Translations under genes and position numbers: made by a program
Part shown: positions 18,445 through 26,132 of the stretch, one piece after another
Position numbering within the stretch: the stretch's first letter is position 1
Layout: every line of letters begins with the position of its first letter
DNA from: Pseudonocardia cypriaca
GTDB taxonomy: Bacteria > Actinomycetota > Actinomycetes > Mycobacteriales > Pseudonocardiaceae
Direction: 5' to 3'
DNA length: 64,000 nt
NCBI RefSeq assembly: GCF_006717045.1
Contig: NZ_VFPH01000001.1
Location: forward strand, 806,001 to 870,000
Notes under the pieces: model-generated
The model's input: only the letters and a program-made list of their open reading frames with translations
Told to the model about the DNA's origin: nothing
Database searches by the model: none

Positions 18445-19416
18445 GTGCTCGACAGGAGCCGGTGGCCGGACACCCGGGAATGGCACCGCCCGCTGCTGCT
18501 CGTCGCAGCCGTGACCGCGCCGTTCGTCGTGATCTCGCTGGCCGCGCTGCTGCTGGACGGTCGTGAGCTGGTCGGGGCGCCGATCTGGCTGAAGCCGTTC
18601 AAGTTCGCCGTGTCGATCGTGATCTACGCGCTGACCTGGGCCTGGCTGTACGCCTACCTGCCCCGCACCCGGCTGGTGCGCTGGTCCACCACGATCATCG
18701 CGGCGATGCTCGCCATCGAGTACGTGATCATCGTCGGTCAGGTGGTGCGCGGCCGCCAGAGCCACTTCAACGTCGCCACCGCGCTCGACGCCGCCCTATG
18801 GGCCACGATGGCCACCTCGATCGTCGTGCTCTGGCTCGCCAACCTCGTGGTGGCCGGATACCTGCTGCGCCGGAAGGTGGGCGGCCCGCCGCTCACCTGG
18901 GCCGTCCGCGCGGGCGCCGTCATCTCACTGTTCGGGGCGGCCGTGGCGTTCCTGATGACCCGGCCGACCGCCGCGCAACGCGCGTCGTTCAGCGACGGCA
19001 CGTTCGCCGGGATCATCGGCGGGCACAGCGTCGGCGTCACCGACGGCGGCCCGATCATGCCCGTCACCGGGTGGAGCACCACCGCGGGCGACCTGCGGAT
19101 CGCCCACTTCGTGGGTCTCCACGCGCTGCAGGCGCTGCCGCTCGTGGCCGTGCTGCTGGCGTTGCTGGCCGGCCGGGTGGCGGTGCTGCGGGCCGAGGAG
19201 GTCCGGAGTCGGCTGGTGGTTGTCGCGTCCGGGGGGTACGCGGCGCTCACCCTCCTCACGCTGTGGCAGGCCCTGCGGGGCCAGCCCGTGACCAGCCTGG
19301 ACGGACTGACGCTCGCGGCGTTCGCGGTGCTGGTGGTGCTCGTCGCGGCCGCTGCGGTAGCCGTGCTCGCGACGAGCCGCCTCGACCGGGAGCGCGAGCG
19401 TCCGGCCGTCCGCTGA
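18445..19416 (+). CDS. Polytopic membrane protein of unknown function
   Basis: 323 residues if started at the GTG at 18445; the frame is open further upstream and no good ribosome binding site is visible, so the start is uncertain. Eight or so hydrophobic segments spread over the whole length, with a charged loop FNVATALDAALWATM and a glycine-rich extracellular-looking loop GIIGGHSVGVTDGGPIMPVTGWSTTAGDLRIAHFVG-type region between TM4 and TM5 that carries an HFVGLHALQALP motif. The two histidines near a membrane face suggest metal or haem binding, but I do not recognise the family. Confidence 0.75.
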   Translation: MLDRSRWPDTREWHRPLLLVAAVTAPFVVISLAALLLDGRELVGAPIWLKPFKFAVSIVIYALTWAWLYAYLPRTRLVRWSTTIIAAMLAIEYVIIVGQVVRGRQSHFNVATALDAALWATMATSIVVLWLANLVVAGYLLRRKVGGPPLTWAVRAGAVISLFGAAVAFLMTRPTAAQRASFSDGTFAGIIGGHSVGVTDGGPIMPVTGWSTTAGDLRIAHFVGLHALQALPLVAVLLALLAGRVAVLRAEEVRSRLVVVASGGYAALTLLTLWQALRGQPVTSLDGLTLAAFAVLVVLVAAAAVAVLATSRLDRERERPAVR

Positions 19417-19420
19417 CCGA

Positions 19421-19550
19421 ACCGCGACTCGCGCGCACCCAGACCGCGACTCGCGCGCACCCAAACCGCGACTCGCGGAATCTGGGGCTCCGTTGTTCCG
19501 CGAGTCGCGGTCTCGGTGCACGCGAGTCGGGGCGTGAGTGTGCGCGAGTC
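19421..19550. repeat. GACTCGCG palindromic array, copy 1 (between convergent genes)
   Basis: Two direct 22 bp units beginning ACCGCGACTCGCGCGCACCC (19421, 19443), then a hairpin with perfect 16 bp arms ACCGCGACTCGCGGAA (19465-19480) and TTCCGCGAGTCGCGGT (19496-19511), then two units in inverted orientation (GCACGCGAGTC, TGCGCGAGTC). The whole region is a long imperfect palindrome. It fills the gap between the convergent stops at 19416 and 19554; a bidirectional terminator or a palindromic mobile repeat are both possible. A second array with the same plan is at 62798-62925. Confidence 0.8.
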
Positions 19551-19553
19551 GGG

Positions 19554-20333
19554 TTACCGGGCGCCGAGGCGGGCCAGGTCGCGGCAGGTCGCCGCCAGCA
19601 GGTCGCGCAGGAGTGGGCCGGCGAGCGCCTCGTGCACGTCGACGACGGGGCGGCCGGCGCGAAGTTCCTGCTGGTAGCGGTCGCGGTCGGCGGGGTAGGG
19701 GAGCGCGGTCAGGGCGGCGACGACCACCGTCTCCCCGTCCCGTTCCGCGAGTGCGACGGCATGGGTGCGCAGCACCGTCTCGTCGGCGTAGCCGATCCAG
19801 CCCGCCTTCACCGCGACGGACGCCGCAGGCACCCCGAGGGTGTCGGCCACCGCGTCCGGGATGCCGAACGCCTGCTCGGGTGCCACGGCGCGCATCCACC
19901 CCACGGCTCGCGCGGCGACCGGATCGCCCGCTGACGCGCGCGCCAGTGCACCGTACGCAGCGACGAGCTCGGTGGCGCTCACCTCGACCCCGCCGAACGA
20001 CCCCGGGTCGGCCCCTGCCTGCCGCCAGCGCACCCCGGTGGCGACCGCCAGCCGGTCGAGGATCCGGGGCGGCGGGCCCGCGTGCCACATGCGGTTGGTG
20101 GCGGCGTTGTCGGAGTGGCGGATGGCGTGCTCGCCGTCGTCGGCGCGCCCGCCGCCCGCCACCCACACGATCAGCGGCTTCAGCACGGACGCGCAGCGCA
20201 GCCGGGCGGCGCCCCGGCGCGCGGCGACCGCCCGCAGCGGTGCGCCTCCGTACTGCGGTGTGCCGAACACCTCGCCCGCGACCTGCGCCGATGCCCCGTC
20301 GGGGAGCCCGGCGAGCACGTCCGCGGCCGTCAC
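19554..20333 (-). CDS. Serine hydrolase of the class A beta-lactamase/penicillin-binding fold
   Basis: 259 residues, GTG start. The three active-site elements are in order and spacing: SVLK (S49-K52), SDN (S74-N76) and KAG (about 176-178) in place of the usual KTG/KSG. The PDAVADTLGVPAASVAVKAGWIG stretch before the third motif is typical of the actinobacterial serine-hydrolase group. No signal peptide or lipobox is visible, unlike true beta-lactamases, so it may work inside the cell or be exported otherwise. Actual beta-lactamase activity is not implied. Stop TAA abuts the repeat array. Confidence 0.85.
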   Translation of the reverse strand: MTAADVLAGLPDGASAQVAGEVFGTPQYGGAPLRAVAARRGAARLRCASVLKPLIVWVAGGGRADDGEHAIRHSDNAATNRMWHAGPPPRILDRLAVATGVRWRQAGADPGSFGGVEVSATELVAAYGALARASAGDPVAARAVGWMRAVAPEQAFGIPDAVADTLGVPAASVAVKAGWIGYADETVLRTHAVALAERDGETVVVAALTALPYPADRDRYQQELRAGRPVVDVHEALAGPLLRDLLAATCRDLARLGAR

Positions 20334-20402
20334 AGGTCGATCCAGGCGAAGACGGGGGATGACGTCACGGTCTCTCCACGGGAGCGGGGCGCCTCCACGA
20401 TG

Positions 20403-21521
20403 TCATCGATTCTCCTCGTGGGTGCGGGTGGCGGTCGCCCGCACGAACTCCTCGTCGACGTCGTGCCCGAGGCCGGGGGTGTCCCACGGCACGCGGACGG
20501 TGCCGCGGTCGGCGCGGATCGCCTGCGTCAGCACGTCGCGCGTGTAGTACTTGTCGGAGCCGGAGACGTCCGACGGCAGGACGAACCCGGGGAGGCTGGA
20601 GATGGCGACGTTGGCGGCGCGGCCGACGCCGAACTCGTACATGCCGCCGCACCAGACGGGGATGCCGTGCTCGCGGGCGAGGTCGTGGGCGGCGACGGCG
20701 GCGGTCAGGCCGCCCATCCGGGAGACCTTGATGTTCAGCACCCGGCACGCCCCGACGGCGAGCGCGGTCTCCAGGTCGTGCCCGTCCACGACCGACTCGT
20801 CGAGGCAGACCGGGGTGTCGATCACGGCCTGCAGCCGGGCGGCCGCCATGAGGTCGCGCGGCGCGAAGGGCTGCTCGATCATGAGCAGTCGTTCGCCGTC
20901 GAGGGCGCGCAGCGCGGTGAGGTGGTCATCGTCCTCGGTGTAGGCGCCGTTCGCGTCGACGTGCAGCTGCAGGTCGGGGTACGCCGCGCGCACGGCGGCG
21001 ACCGCCTCGACGTCCCACCCCGGCGCGATCTTCAGCTTGACCCGGGCGTAACCGGCCTCCACCTGCCGCGCCACCTGCTCGAGCAGCGCGTCCACCGTCG
21101 GTTCGATCCCGAGGCTCACGCCCACGACGACGCTGCGCCGCTCCCCGCCGAGCGCCTCGGCCAGTGGAACGCGGGTCGCCTGCGACCACAGCGCCCAGCA
21201 CGCCATGTCGAGCCCGGCCTTCGCGAACTCGTTGCCCCGCACCCGGGCCCACAGCCGGGGGACCTGCGTGGGGTGCTCCCACTCGGCGCCGAGGAGCCGC
21301 GGCACGAGGTGCGCGGTGGCGATCGACCAGCAGGTCTCCACGGTCTCGCCGCAGAAGAACGGCCCGGACGGCGACGCGATCTCGCCCCAGCCCACCGCGC
21401 CGCCCGCGTCCTCGACGCGGACGAGCACGTGCTCCAGGTACGACTTGCGGTGCGAGCTGGTCTCGAACTCGCGGATCAGCGGCAGCCGCACCTGCAGCAG
21501 CTCGACCCGGTCGACGCGCAT
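20403..21521 (-). CDS. N-succinyl/N-acylamino-acid racemase (OSBS/NSAR, enolase superfamily)
   Basis: 372 residues. Enolase-superfamily catalytic set: K162xK164 (RVKLKIAPGWD), D189 (HVDANGAY), E216 (IEQPF), D241 (CLDES) and K265 (NIKVSRMGG), the two-base arrangement of the MenC/OSBS-NSAR group. Family members make o-succinylbenzoate for menaquinone or racemise N-succinylamino acids. No other menaquinone gene is nearby; instead a GNAT transferase and an M20 deacylase flank it, which is the gene set known for irreversible D- to L-amino-acid conversion through N-succinyl intermediates in Geobacillus. So racemase is preferred over OSBS (inference from context). Two bases downstream of the SIS gene in the same operon. 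Confidence 0.85.
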   Translation of the reverse strand: MRVDRVELLQVRLPLIREFETSSHRKSYLEHVLVRVEDAGGAVGWGEIASPSGPFFCGETVETCWSIATAHLVPRLLGAEWEHPTQVPRLWARVRGNEFAKAGLDMACWALWSQATRVPLAEALGGERRSVVVGVSLGIEPTVDALLEQVARQVEAGYARVKLKIAPGWDVEAVAAVRAAYPDLQLHVDANGAYTEDDDHLTALRALDGERLLMIEQPFAPRDLMAAARLQAVIDTPVCLDESVVDGHDLETALAVGACRVLNIKVSRMGGLTAAVAAHDLAREHGIPVWCGGMYEFGVGRAANVAISSLPGFVLPSDVSGSDKYYTRDVLTQAIRADRGTVRVPWDTPGLGHDVDEEFVRATATRTHEENR

Positions 21522-21523
21522 GG

Positions 21524-22186
21524 TCAGTCTCCTTCTGCGTAGACGCCCAGCCGCGCGGTGAGCGCGTCCCGGCGGGCGAGCCGCCGCCTCGCGCCCTTCG
21601 CGCTGGCGGCGGCGAGGGTGGCGAGGATGTGCACGACGGCCGCGACGGCGGTGGGGGAGTCGGCGTAGGACGCGCTGTCGGTGCTCACCACGACCGCTGC
21701 GCCGGCGACCCGCGCCACGGCGCTGTCCGCGTCGTCGGTGACGCCGACGACCGCTCCTCCCGCTGCGGCGAACTCCTCGGCGATGGCGATCGTCGAGCGC
21801 GCGTAGCGGCGCAGCGAGAACGCGACGAGCACGTCACCCGGGCGCACGTCGGAGAGCACGTCGACCGCGCGCACGACCGTGCCGTCGATGAGGACGACGT
21901 TGGCCATGCTCGCCGACAGGTCGGTGGCCAGCAGCGAGGCGTAGGACCACGACTTGGAGCCGCCGGTGACGAACCGCCGCTTGGCGGCGACGATCCGGCG
22001 GGCGGCCTGCTCGAGCGAACCGTCGGCCTGCAGGCGCTCCAGGGTGGCGGACAGGTTCGCCGTCTCCTGGGCGACCACCTGCTGCAGCAGCGCGGTGGCG
22101 GTGGAGCGGCGTTGCAGGCGGGCGCCGTACCGCTCGTCGGGCGTGCTGAGCTGCCTGTTCTCGGGCTGCCGGTTCTCGGCGGTCAC
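21524..22186 (-). CDS. SIS-domain protein, RpiR/MurR-like but lacking the HTH domain
   Basis: 220 residues from a GTG whose GTGA overlaps the stop of the GNAT gene. Residues about 60-195 are an SIS fold (KRRFVTGGSKSWSYASLLATDL, GDVLVAFSLRRYARSTIAIAEEF, VVGVTDDADSAVARVAGAAVVV), which in RpiR-type regulators binds phosphosugars. The N-terminal 55 residues match only the linker helix region (LLQQVVAQETANLSATLERL); the about 75-residue helix-turn-helix of RpiR is missing. Nothing upstream in this frame could supply it, because the GNAT coding region is intact there. It may be a sensor or partner protein rather than a DNA-binding regulator. Confidence 0.8.
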   Translation of the reverse strand: MTAENRQPENRQLSTPDERYGARLQRRSTATALLQQVVAQETANLSATLERLQADGSLEQAARRIVAAKRRFVTGGSKSWSYASLLATDLSASMANVVLIDGTVVRAVDVLSDVRPGDVLVAFSLRRYARSTIAIAEEFAAAGGAVVGVTDDADSAVARVAGAAVVVSTDSASYADSPTAVAAVVHILATLAAASAKGARRRLARRDALTARLGVYAEGD

Positions 22187-22938
22187 CGCGCCCCCACGCA
22201 GTACGGCCCGATGCAGTAGAGGGCGGTGTGCTCGTCCACGCGCCGGCACGACAGCAGCGCCTGACCGGCACCGAGGAGCCGGGCGAGCTCGTCGGCGACG
22301 CGGTCGCGCACCTCACCTGCCCGGCCGGTGCGCCGCAGCTCGTCGCCGCCTGCCGGCACCGCGAGCCACGTGACGTCGCCGTCCGGGCAGCACTCGCCCC
22401 AGTCCGGGACGGCACGCGGCAGCGGGGGGACCGGCGCAGGGGTCTGCGCGCCGAGGGTCCACTCGACGACCACCCGGTCGGTGCGGCCGTGGTGGTCCTC
22501 CATGTCGTAGAGGTCGCGGTGGAACCAGCGGCCGACCGCGCCGAGCACGTCGAGGTTGAAGTGGGCGTTGCGGGCCTGCAGCGGGTCGTACGCCCAGCGC
22601 ATCGTCCGCACGCCCGTGCGCACCGCGACCTCGGCCTGCGCCCGCTTGAGCTGCCGGCCGACCCCCCGGCCCTGCGCGGCCGGGTCGACCGCCGCGGTCT
22701 GCGAGTAGTGGTAGGGCGTGCCGGCGTCGAGGCCCACGAACCCGTAGGTGAAGCCGATCAGGCGGTCGTCCTCGTCGAACGCGCCGACCGCCGATCCGCC
22801 GGTGTGCTGCAGCGCGGCCAGGAGCTTCGGCGTGAAGGCGGGGTCGTCGCCTGCCAGGCCGAACACCACGCGGTAGAGCCGGACGGCTGCGAGCCGCTCG
22901 GCGGTGGTGGCGAGGGGCCGGGTGGTGATCCCGGGCAT
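22183..22938 (-). CDS. GNAT-family acyltransferase (COG3375-like), probable amino-acid N-succinyltransferase
   Basis: 251 residues from the ATG at 22938, preceded by GGGAG on the minus strand. The acetyl/succinyl-CoA-binding motif is QTAAVDPAAQGRGVGRQLK; it is followed by MRWAYDPLQARNAHFNLDVLG and DHHGRTDRVVVEW, the signature of the COG3375-type GNATs commonly found beside N-acylamino-acid racemases. By analogy with the Geobacillus pathway it would N-succinylate D-amino acids. First gene of a three-gene operon with SIS and racemase (overlaps of 4 bp, then a 2 bp gap). The acyl donor is inferred, not visible. Confidence 0.85.
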   Translation of the reverse strand: MPGITTRPLATTAERLAAVRLYRVVFGLAGDDPAFTPKLLAALQHTGGSAVGAFDEDDRLIGFTYGFVGLDAGTPYHYSQTAAVDPAAQGRGVGRQLKRAQAEVAVRTGVRTMRWAYDPLQARNAHFNLDVLGAVGRWFHRDLYDMEDHHGRTDRVVVEWTLGAQTPAPVPPLPRAVPDWGECCPDGDVTWLAVPAGGDELRRTGRAGEVRDRVADELARLLGAGQALLSCRRVDEHTALYCIGPYCVGAR

Positions 22939-23034
22939 GTTGCTCCCAACGGTGATACGCAACGTATGTGTGAAGGTCCTACCGGCGCACAAGGGGGATG
23001 TCAACACAAGATCGCAAAGATATAGTTCGTATCC
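22939..23034. promoter_or_regulatory. Divergent promoter region of the N-succinylamino-acid gene set
   Basis: The 96 bp between the GNAT and M20 starts hold GATACGCAACGTATG (arms ATACG/CGTAT) near 22953-22967 and, close to the M20 start, TTCGTATCC (23026-23034), which repeats the GATACG half-site in inverted form. TATAGT at 23021-23026 would place the M20 transcript start at or next to its ATG (23035), so a leaderless message is possible; no ribosome binding site is seen there. A shared operator controlling both directions is inferred. Confidence 0.5.
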
Positions 23035-24159
23035 ATGCCCAACTTCTCCGCTGCCGCAGCCGCTCTCGCCGACGACGCCGTGGCGCGGCTGATCGCGTAC
23101 GCACGGCACGAGTCACCCACCGGCGACGCGCAGGCGCTGAACGCCTTGGCGGACGTCCTCGAGGAGCGCTACCGGGAGCTGGGCGCGCAGACGGAGCGCG
23201 TTGCGCAGGAGACCGGCGACCACCTCGTCGCGCGGTGGGATGGTGCTGCCGACGCCGCGCACGTGCTGCTGCTCGGCCACCACGACACGGTCTGGCCGAG
23301 CGGCACGCTCGAGTCCATGCCGGTCACCGAGGAGGACGGCGTGCTGCGCGGCCCCGGCGTCTACGACATGAAGGGCGGGCTGGTCGTCGCCGAGCTGGCC
23401 TTCGAGGTCCTGCGGCGGTGTGGTGCCGCCCCGTCGCGGCCGGTGCGCCTCGTCGTCGTGGCCGACGAGGAGGTCGGCAGCCCCACCGCCCGTCCGCTCG
23501 TCGAGGCGCACATGGAGGGCGCGGTCGCCGCGCTCGGCCTGGAGTCGCCGCACCCCGGTGGCGCGCTGAAGACCGCGCGCCTCGGCAGCACGCGGGTGCG
23601 GATCGAGATCACGGGGCGGGCTGCGCACGCCGCGCTCGACCCGGCGTCGGGGGTGTCGGCCGTCGACGAGCTGATGGACCAGCTGTTCGCGGTCCGCGAG
23701 ATCATGGCGGCCGAGCCGACCGTGCTGTGCAACGTCGGGACCGTCGGCGGGGGAGGCCGCACCAACGTCGTGCCGGACAGCGCGGCGGCCGACATCGGCC
23801 TCCGGTTCACCGACGTCGCCACCCAGGAGCGCGTGCTCGCCGCGCTCGGGCGGCTCAGCCCGGTGCGGGCGGGCGCCGAGGTCGCGGTGCGGACGCTCAC
23901 CAGCCGGCCGGCCTGGTCCGACCCGGCCGATGACCTGCTCGCCCGGGTGGCGGCGGCCGGCGCCACCGTCGGGCAGGAGGTCACCGGCCGCCCGGCGGCG
24001 GGCGGGGCGGACACCAACACCGCAGGCGCCGCCGGCATCCCCACCCTCGACGGCTTCGGCCCGCTCGGCGGCGGCGCCCACGCCCCGGACGAGCGGATCG
24101 AGAAGGAGTCACTGGCGGCGCGCGCGGCCTTGCTCGCGGGCGTGCTCAGCACGCTGTGA
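23035..24159 (+). CDS. M20-family metallopeptidase/deacylase
   Basis: 374 residues. Di-zinc M20 motifs in order: GHHDTVWP (first His-x-Asp), GVYDMKGG (bridging Asp), ADEEVGS (Glu-Glu), a long dimerisation domain (about 175-290) and the last His in GFGPLGGGAHAPDERI. It resembles the carboxypeptidase G2/ArgE branch, which removes N-acyl or glutamyl groups. Placed divergently to the racemase/GNAT operon with a shared promoter region, it is the likely L-specific N-succinylamino-acid desuccinylase that completes the pathway (inference). Confidence 0.87.
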   Translation: MPNFSAAAAALADDAVARLIAYARHESPTGDAQALNALADVLEERYRELGAQTERVAQETGDHLVARWDGAADAAHVLLLGHHDTVWPSGTLESMPVTEEDGVLRGPGVYDMKGGLVVAELAFEVLRRCGAAPSRPVRLVVVADEEVGSPTARPLVEAHMEGAVAALGLESPHPGGALKTARLGSTRVRIEITGRAAHAALDPASGVSAVDELMDQLFAVREIMAAEPTVLCNVGTVGGGGRTNVVPDSAAADIGLRFTDVATQERVLAALGRLSPVRAGAEVAVRTLTSRPAWSDPADDLLARVAAAGATVGQEVTGRPAAGGADTNTAGAAGIPTLDGFGPLGGGAHAPDERIEKESLAARAALLAGVLSTL

Positions 24160-24214
24160 GTCGCGCTCCGCGATCATGCGTCTGCTCCTCGGCCGGGACG
24201 GGTACGCCCGGGAC

Positions 24215-24409
24215 ATGGAAACGCCCAGCTTCCCGACGACGACCCCATCCGTCGCCACCGAGCCGCCCGTGCCGCCGACGCCGCCACCCGGACCCGAGCC
24301 TGCGCCTCCGATCCCGCCCCCCGACCCCGTACCGGGCCCGGGGCCGGATCCCGCGCCGCCGGTGCCGACGCCCCCGGGGCCCGGCCCGATCGACCCGCAC
24401 GTGGGGTGA
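24215..24409 (+). CDS. Small proline-rich peptide of unknown role
   Basis: 64 residues from the ATG at 24215; an in-frame ATG at 24176 would give 77. More than a third of residues are proline, in a PPxPPPGPEP-type run followed by PGPGPDP and ending PGPGPIDPHVG. No signal peptide, membrane segment or convincing ribosome binding site. It lies just after the M20 gene and converges on the IclR gene. Short proline-rich peptides like this occur in actinobacteria, but composition bias in GC-rich DNA can mimic them, so coding status is uncertain. Confidence 0.4.
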   Translation: METPSFPTTTPSVATEPPVPPTPPPGPEPAPPIPPPDPVPGPGPDPAPPVPTPPGPGPIDPHVG

Positions 24410-24418
24410 TCGCTCCAG

Positions 24419-25189
24419 TCACCGCGGCCGCGCACCGGTCGGGCGCAGGCGCGTCAGCTCCCGGCTGATCGCGGCGGCCGCGGCGCGGACGGCGGGGGCG
24501 GCGGCGGGCACGGTGATGCGGTCCGCCCGCCCGGACAGGCTCAGGGCGGCGACCACCTCGCCGCCGTGCACGACGGGCGCGGCGATCGAGCGGGTGCCGA
24601 GCGCGAACTCCTCGTCGTCCACGGCGTAGCGCTGCTCCCGGATCGTGGCGAGCGCGCGCCGCATGGCAGCGGGGTCGGTGATCGAGTGCGGTGTGCGGCG
24701 GACGAACCCGCGCTCCGCGCGGACGCGGTCGAGCAGGTCCGGTGGGGCGGAGGCGAGCAGGAGCTTCCCGGAGCCCGTGCAGGTCAGGGGGCGCCGCCCG
24801 CCGACGCGGGTGTCCAGCCGCAGGCTGCGCCGCCCGGAGATCTTCTGCAGGTAGACCACGTCGATGCCGTCGAGGACGGCGAGCTGCACGGTCTCGTGGG
24901 TGATCTCGTAGAGGTCCTCCATGAAGGGCAGCGCCGCGTCGCGCAGCCCGAGTCCGCGCTGCTCGGCGCGCACGCCCAGCTCGAACAGGCGGATGCCCAG
25001 GCCGACCCCGCCCTCGACCGGCTGCAGCAGCCGGGCCCCGACGAGGTCGGCGACGATCCGGTTCGCCGTGGCCTTCGGCAGCCCCGTCCGGTCCGCGATC
25101 TCGGTGCGCGACACGACCGGCCCGCCCGCCGCGACCACGTCGAGGATCGTGACGATCCTGCTCAGCATCGACCCGTCGGACCGGCTCAC
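24419..25189 (-). CDS. IclR-family transcriptional regulator
   Basis: 256 residues from a GTG at 25189; an ATG eight codons in (25168) is an alternative. N-terminal winged helix (RIVTILDVVAAGGPVVSRTEIADRTGLPKATANRIV region, about 10-60) and C-terminal IclR effector domain with the usual GTGKLLLA-like CTGSGKLLLASA and IAAPVVHGGEVVAALSLSG. Such proteins control aromatic, acid or lactone catabolism. Divergent by 52 bp from the epoxide-hydrolase/SDR pair, its most likely target; the 24.2 kb gene set on the other side is a second candidate. Confidence 0.9.
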   Translation of the reverse strand: MSRSDGSMLSRIVTILDVVAAGGPVVSRTEIADRTGLPKATANRIVADLVGARLLQPVEGGVGLGIRLFELGVRAEQRGLGLRDAALPFMEDLYEITHETVQLAVLDGIDVVYLQKISGRRSLRLDTRVGGRRPLTCTGSGKLLLASAPPDLLDRVRAERGFVRRTPHSITDPAAMRRALATIREQRYAVDDEEFALGTRSIAAPVVHGGEVVAALSLSGRADRITVPAAAPAVRAAAAAISRELTRLRPTGARPR

Positions 25190-25197
25190 TCAGTGAG
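25185..25197. promoter_or_regulatory. Inverted repeat over the IclR start codon
   Basis: CTCACTCAGTGAG has perfect 6 bp arms around one base and covers the GTG start of the IclR gene in the divergent spacer. A palindromic operator for autoregulation is plausible; if so the ATG at 25168 may be the real start. Confidence 0.35.
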
Positions 25198-25241
25198 CCT
25201 ATGGCTCCCCGGTCCCGCTAGCGGGCCCTACCTTCCGTCGG

Positions 25242-26132
25242 GTGGGAACCGAGACGGCCGCCTTCCCGACGATCACCATCGGGTACGAGCTCGACGGGTC
25301 CCCGCGCGGAGTCCCCCTGCTGCTCCTGCACGGGTTCCCCGACACCACGGCGACCTGGGACCGGGTCCTCGAACGCCTCCCGCTCGCGGATCTCCTGATC
25401 ATCCGGCCGCACATCCGCGGGCACGGGCCGACCCGGGTGGCGGCGGGGCAGCCCGTGTCGGCCGAGACCGCGGCGCTGGCCGGCGACGTCGCCGTGCTCG
25501 CCGACCACCTGGGCCTCGAGAGCTTCCACCTGGTGGGCAGCGACTGGGGCTGCCGCGCCGCCTACGCGCTGGCCGGCCTCAGCCCGCACCGGGTCCGATC
25601 ACTGGTCACCCTGGGAACGGGCTACAACGAGGCGACCCCGGTCACCGATCTCTCGCTCGACCAGGTCACGTCGTTCTGGTACCAGTGGCTCTTCCAGACC
25701 GAGCACGGGCGGACGCTGCTGCGGGACCGCCGCGTCGATCTCTGCCGCCACCTCTGGCGGACGTGGTCACCGGCCTGGCGCTTCGCCGATCGCGACTTCG
25801 CGGCCGTCGCCGAGGCGGTGCGGAACGACCAGTTCGTGGACACGGTGCTGCACTACTACCGCTACCGGTGGGGCAACGCCGCGGTGTCGGAGGAGCACCG
25901 GGCGGCGCAGGAGATCGTGGACGCCATGCCGGACATCACGGTGCCGACCACCCACGTCCAGGGTCTCGAGGACCACTGCACCCGGCCCGAGACCGCCGCC
26001 CGGTGGGCCGGCCGCGTCACCGCCGCCTACCGCCGGGTGGAGCTCGCGGGCGTGGGCCACTTCCCCCAGCGGGAGGTCCCGGAACAGGTCGCCGCAGAGA
26101 TCCTCCGCACGATCCGGAGCGCGGAGGGATGA
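25242..26132 (+). CDS. Alpha/beta hydrolase, epoxide-hydrolase-like
   Basis: 296 residues, GTG start. Oxyanion motif HGFPD (H30) and nucleophile elbow GSDWG with aspartate D101 place it in the epoxide hydrolase/haloalkane dehalogenase branch, not the serine esterases. The final histidine is in GVGHFPQREVPE. Cap-domain tyrosines (YYRYRW region) that activate the epoxide are plausible. It would hydrolyse an epoxide to a diol; substrate unknown. The SDR gene follows with an ATGA overlap, suggesting oxidation of the product alcohol. Confidence 0.85.
   Translation: MGTETAAFPTITIGYELDGSPRGVPLLLLHGFPDTTATWDRVLERLPLADLLIIRPHIRGHGPTRVAAGQPVSAETAALAGDVAVLADHLGLESFHLVGSDWGCRAAYALAGLSPHRVRSLVTLGTGYNEATPVTDLSLDQVTSFWYQWLFQTEHGRTLLRDRRVDLCRHLWRTWSPAWRFADRDFAAVAEAVRNDQFVDTVLHYYRYRWGNAAVSEEHRAAQEIVDAMPDITVPTTHVQGLEDHCTRPETAARWAGRVTAAYRRVELAGVGHFPQREVPEQVAAEILRTIRSAEG

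Noticed and set aside
19421..19550. CRISPR-like repeat pattern
   Set aside because: Units are palindromic, change orientation and have no unique spacers of constant length; there are no cas genes.
20403..21521. Menaquinone OSBS (menC) assignment
   Set aside because: The sequence alone allows it, but neighbours are a GNAT and an M20 deacylase and no men gene is present, so the racemase role is favoured.
21524..22249. Frameshift that would have removed the HTH of the SIS protein
   Set aside because: The sequence upstream of its GTG codes the intact C-terminus of the GNAT in another frame, so no lost domain can be recovered.
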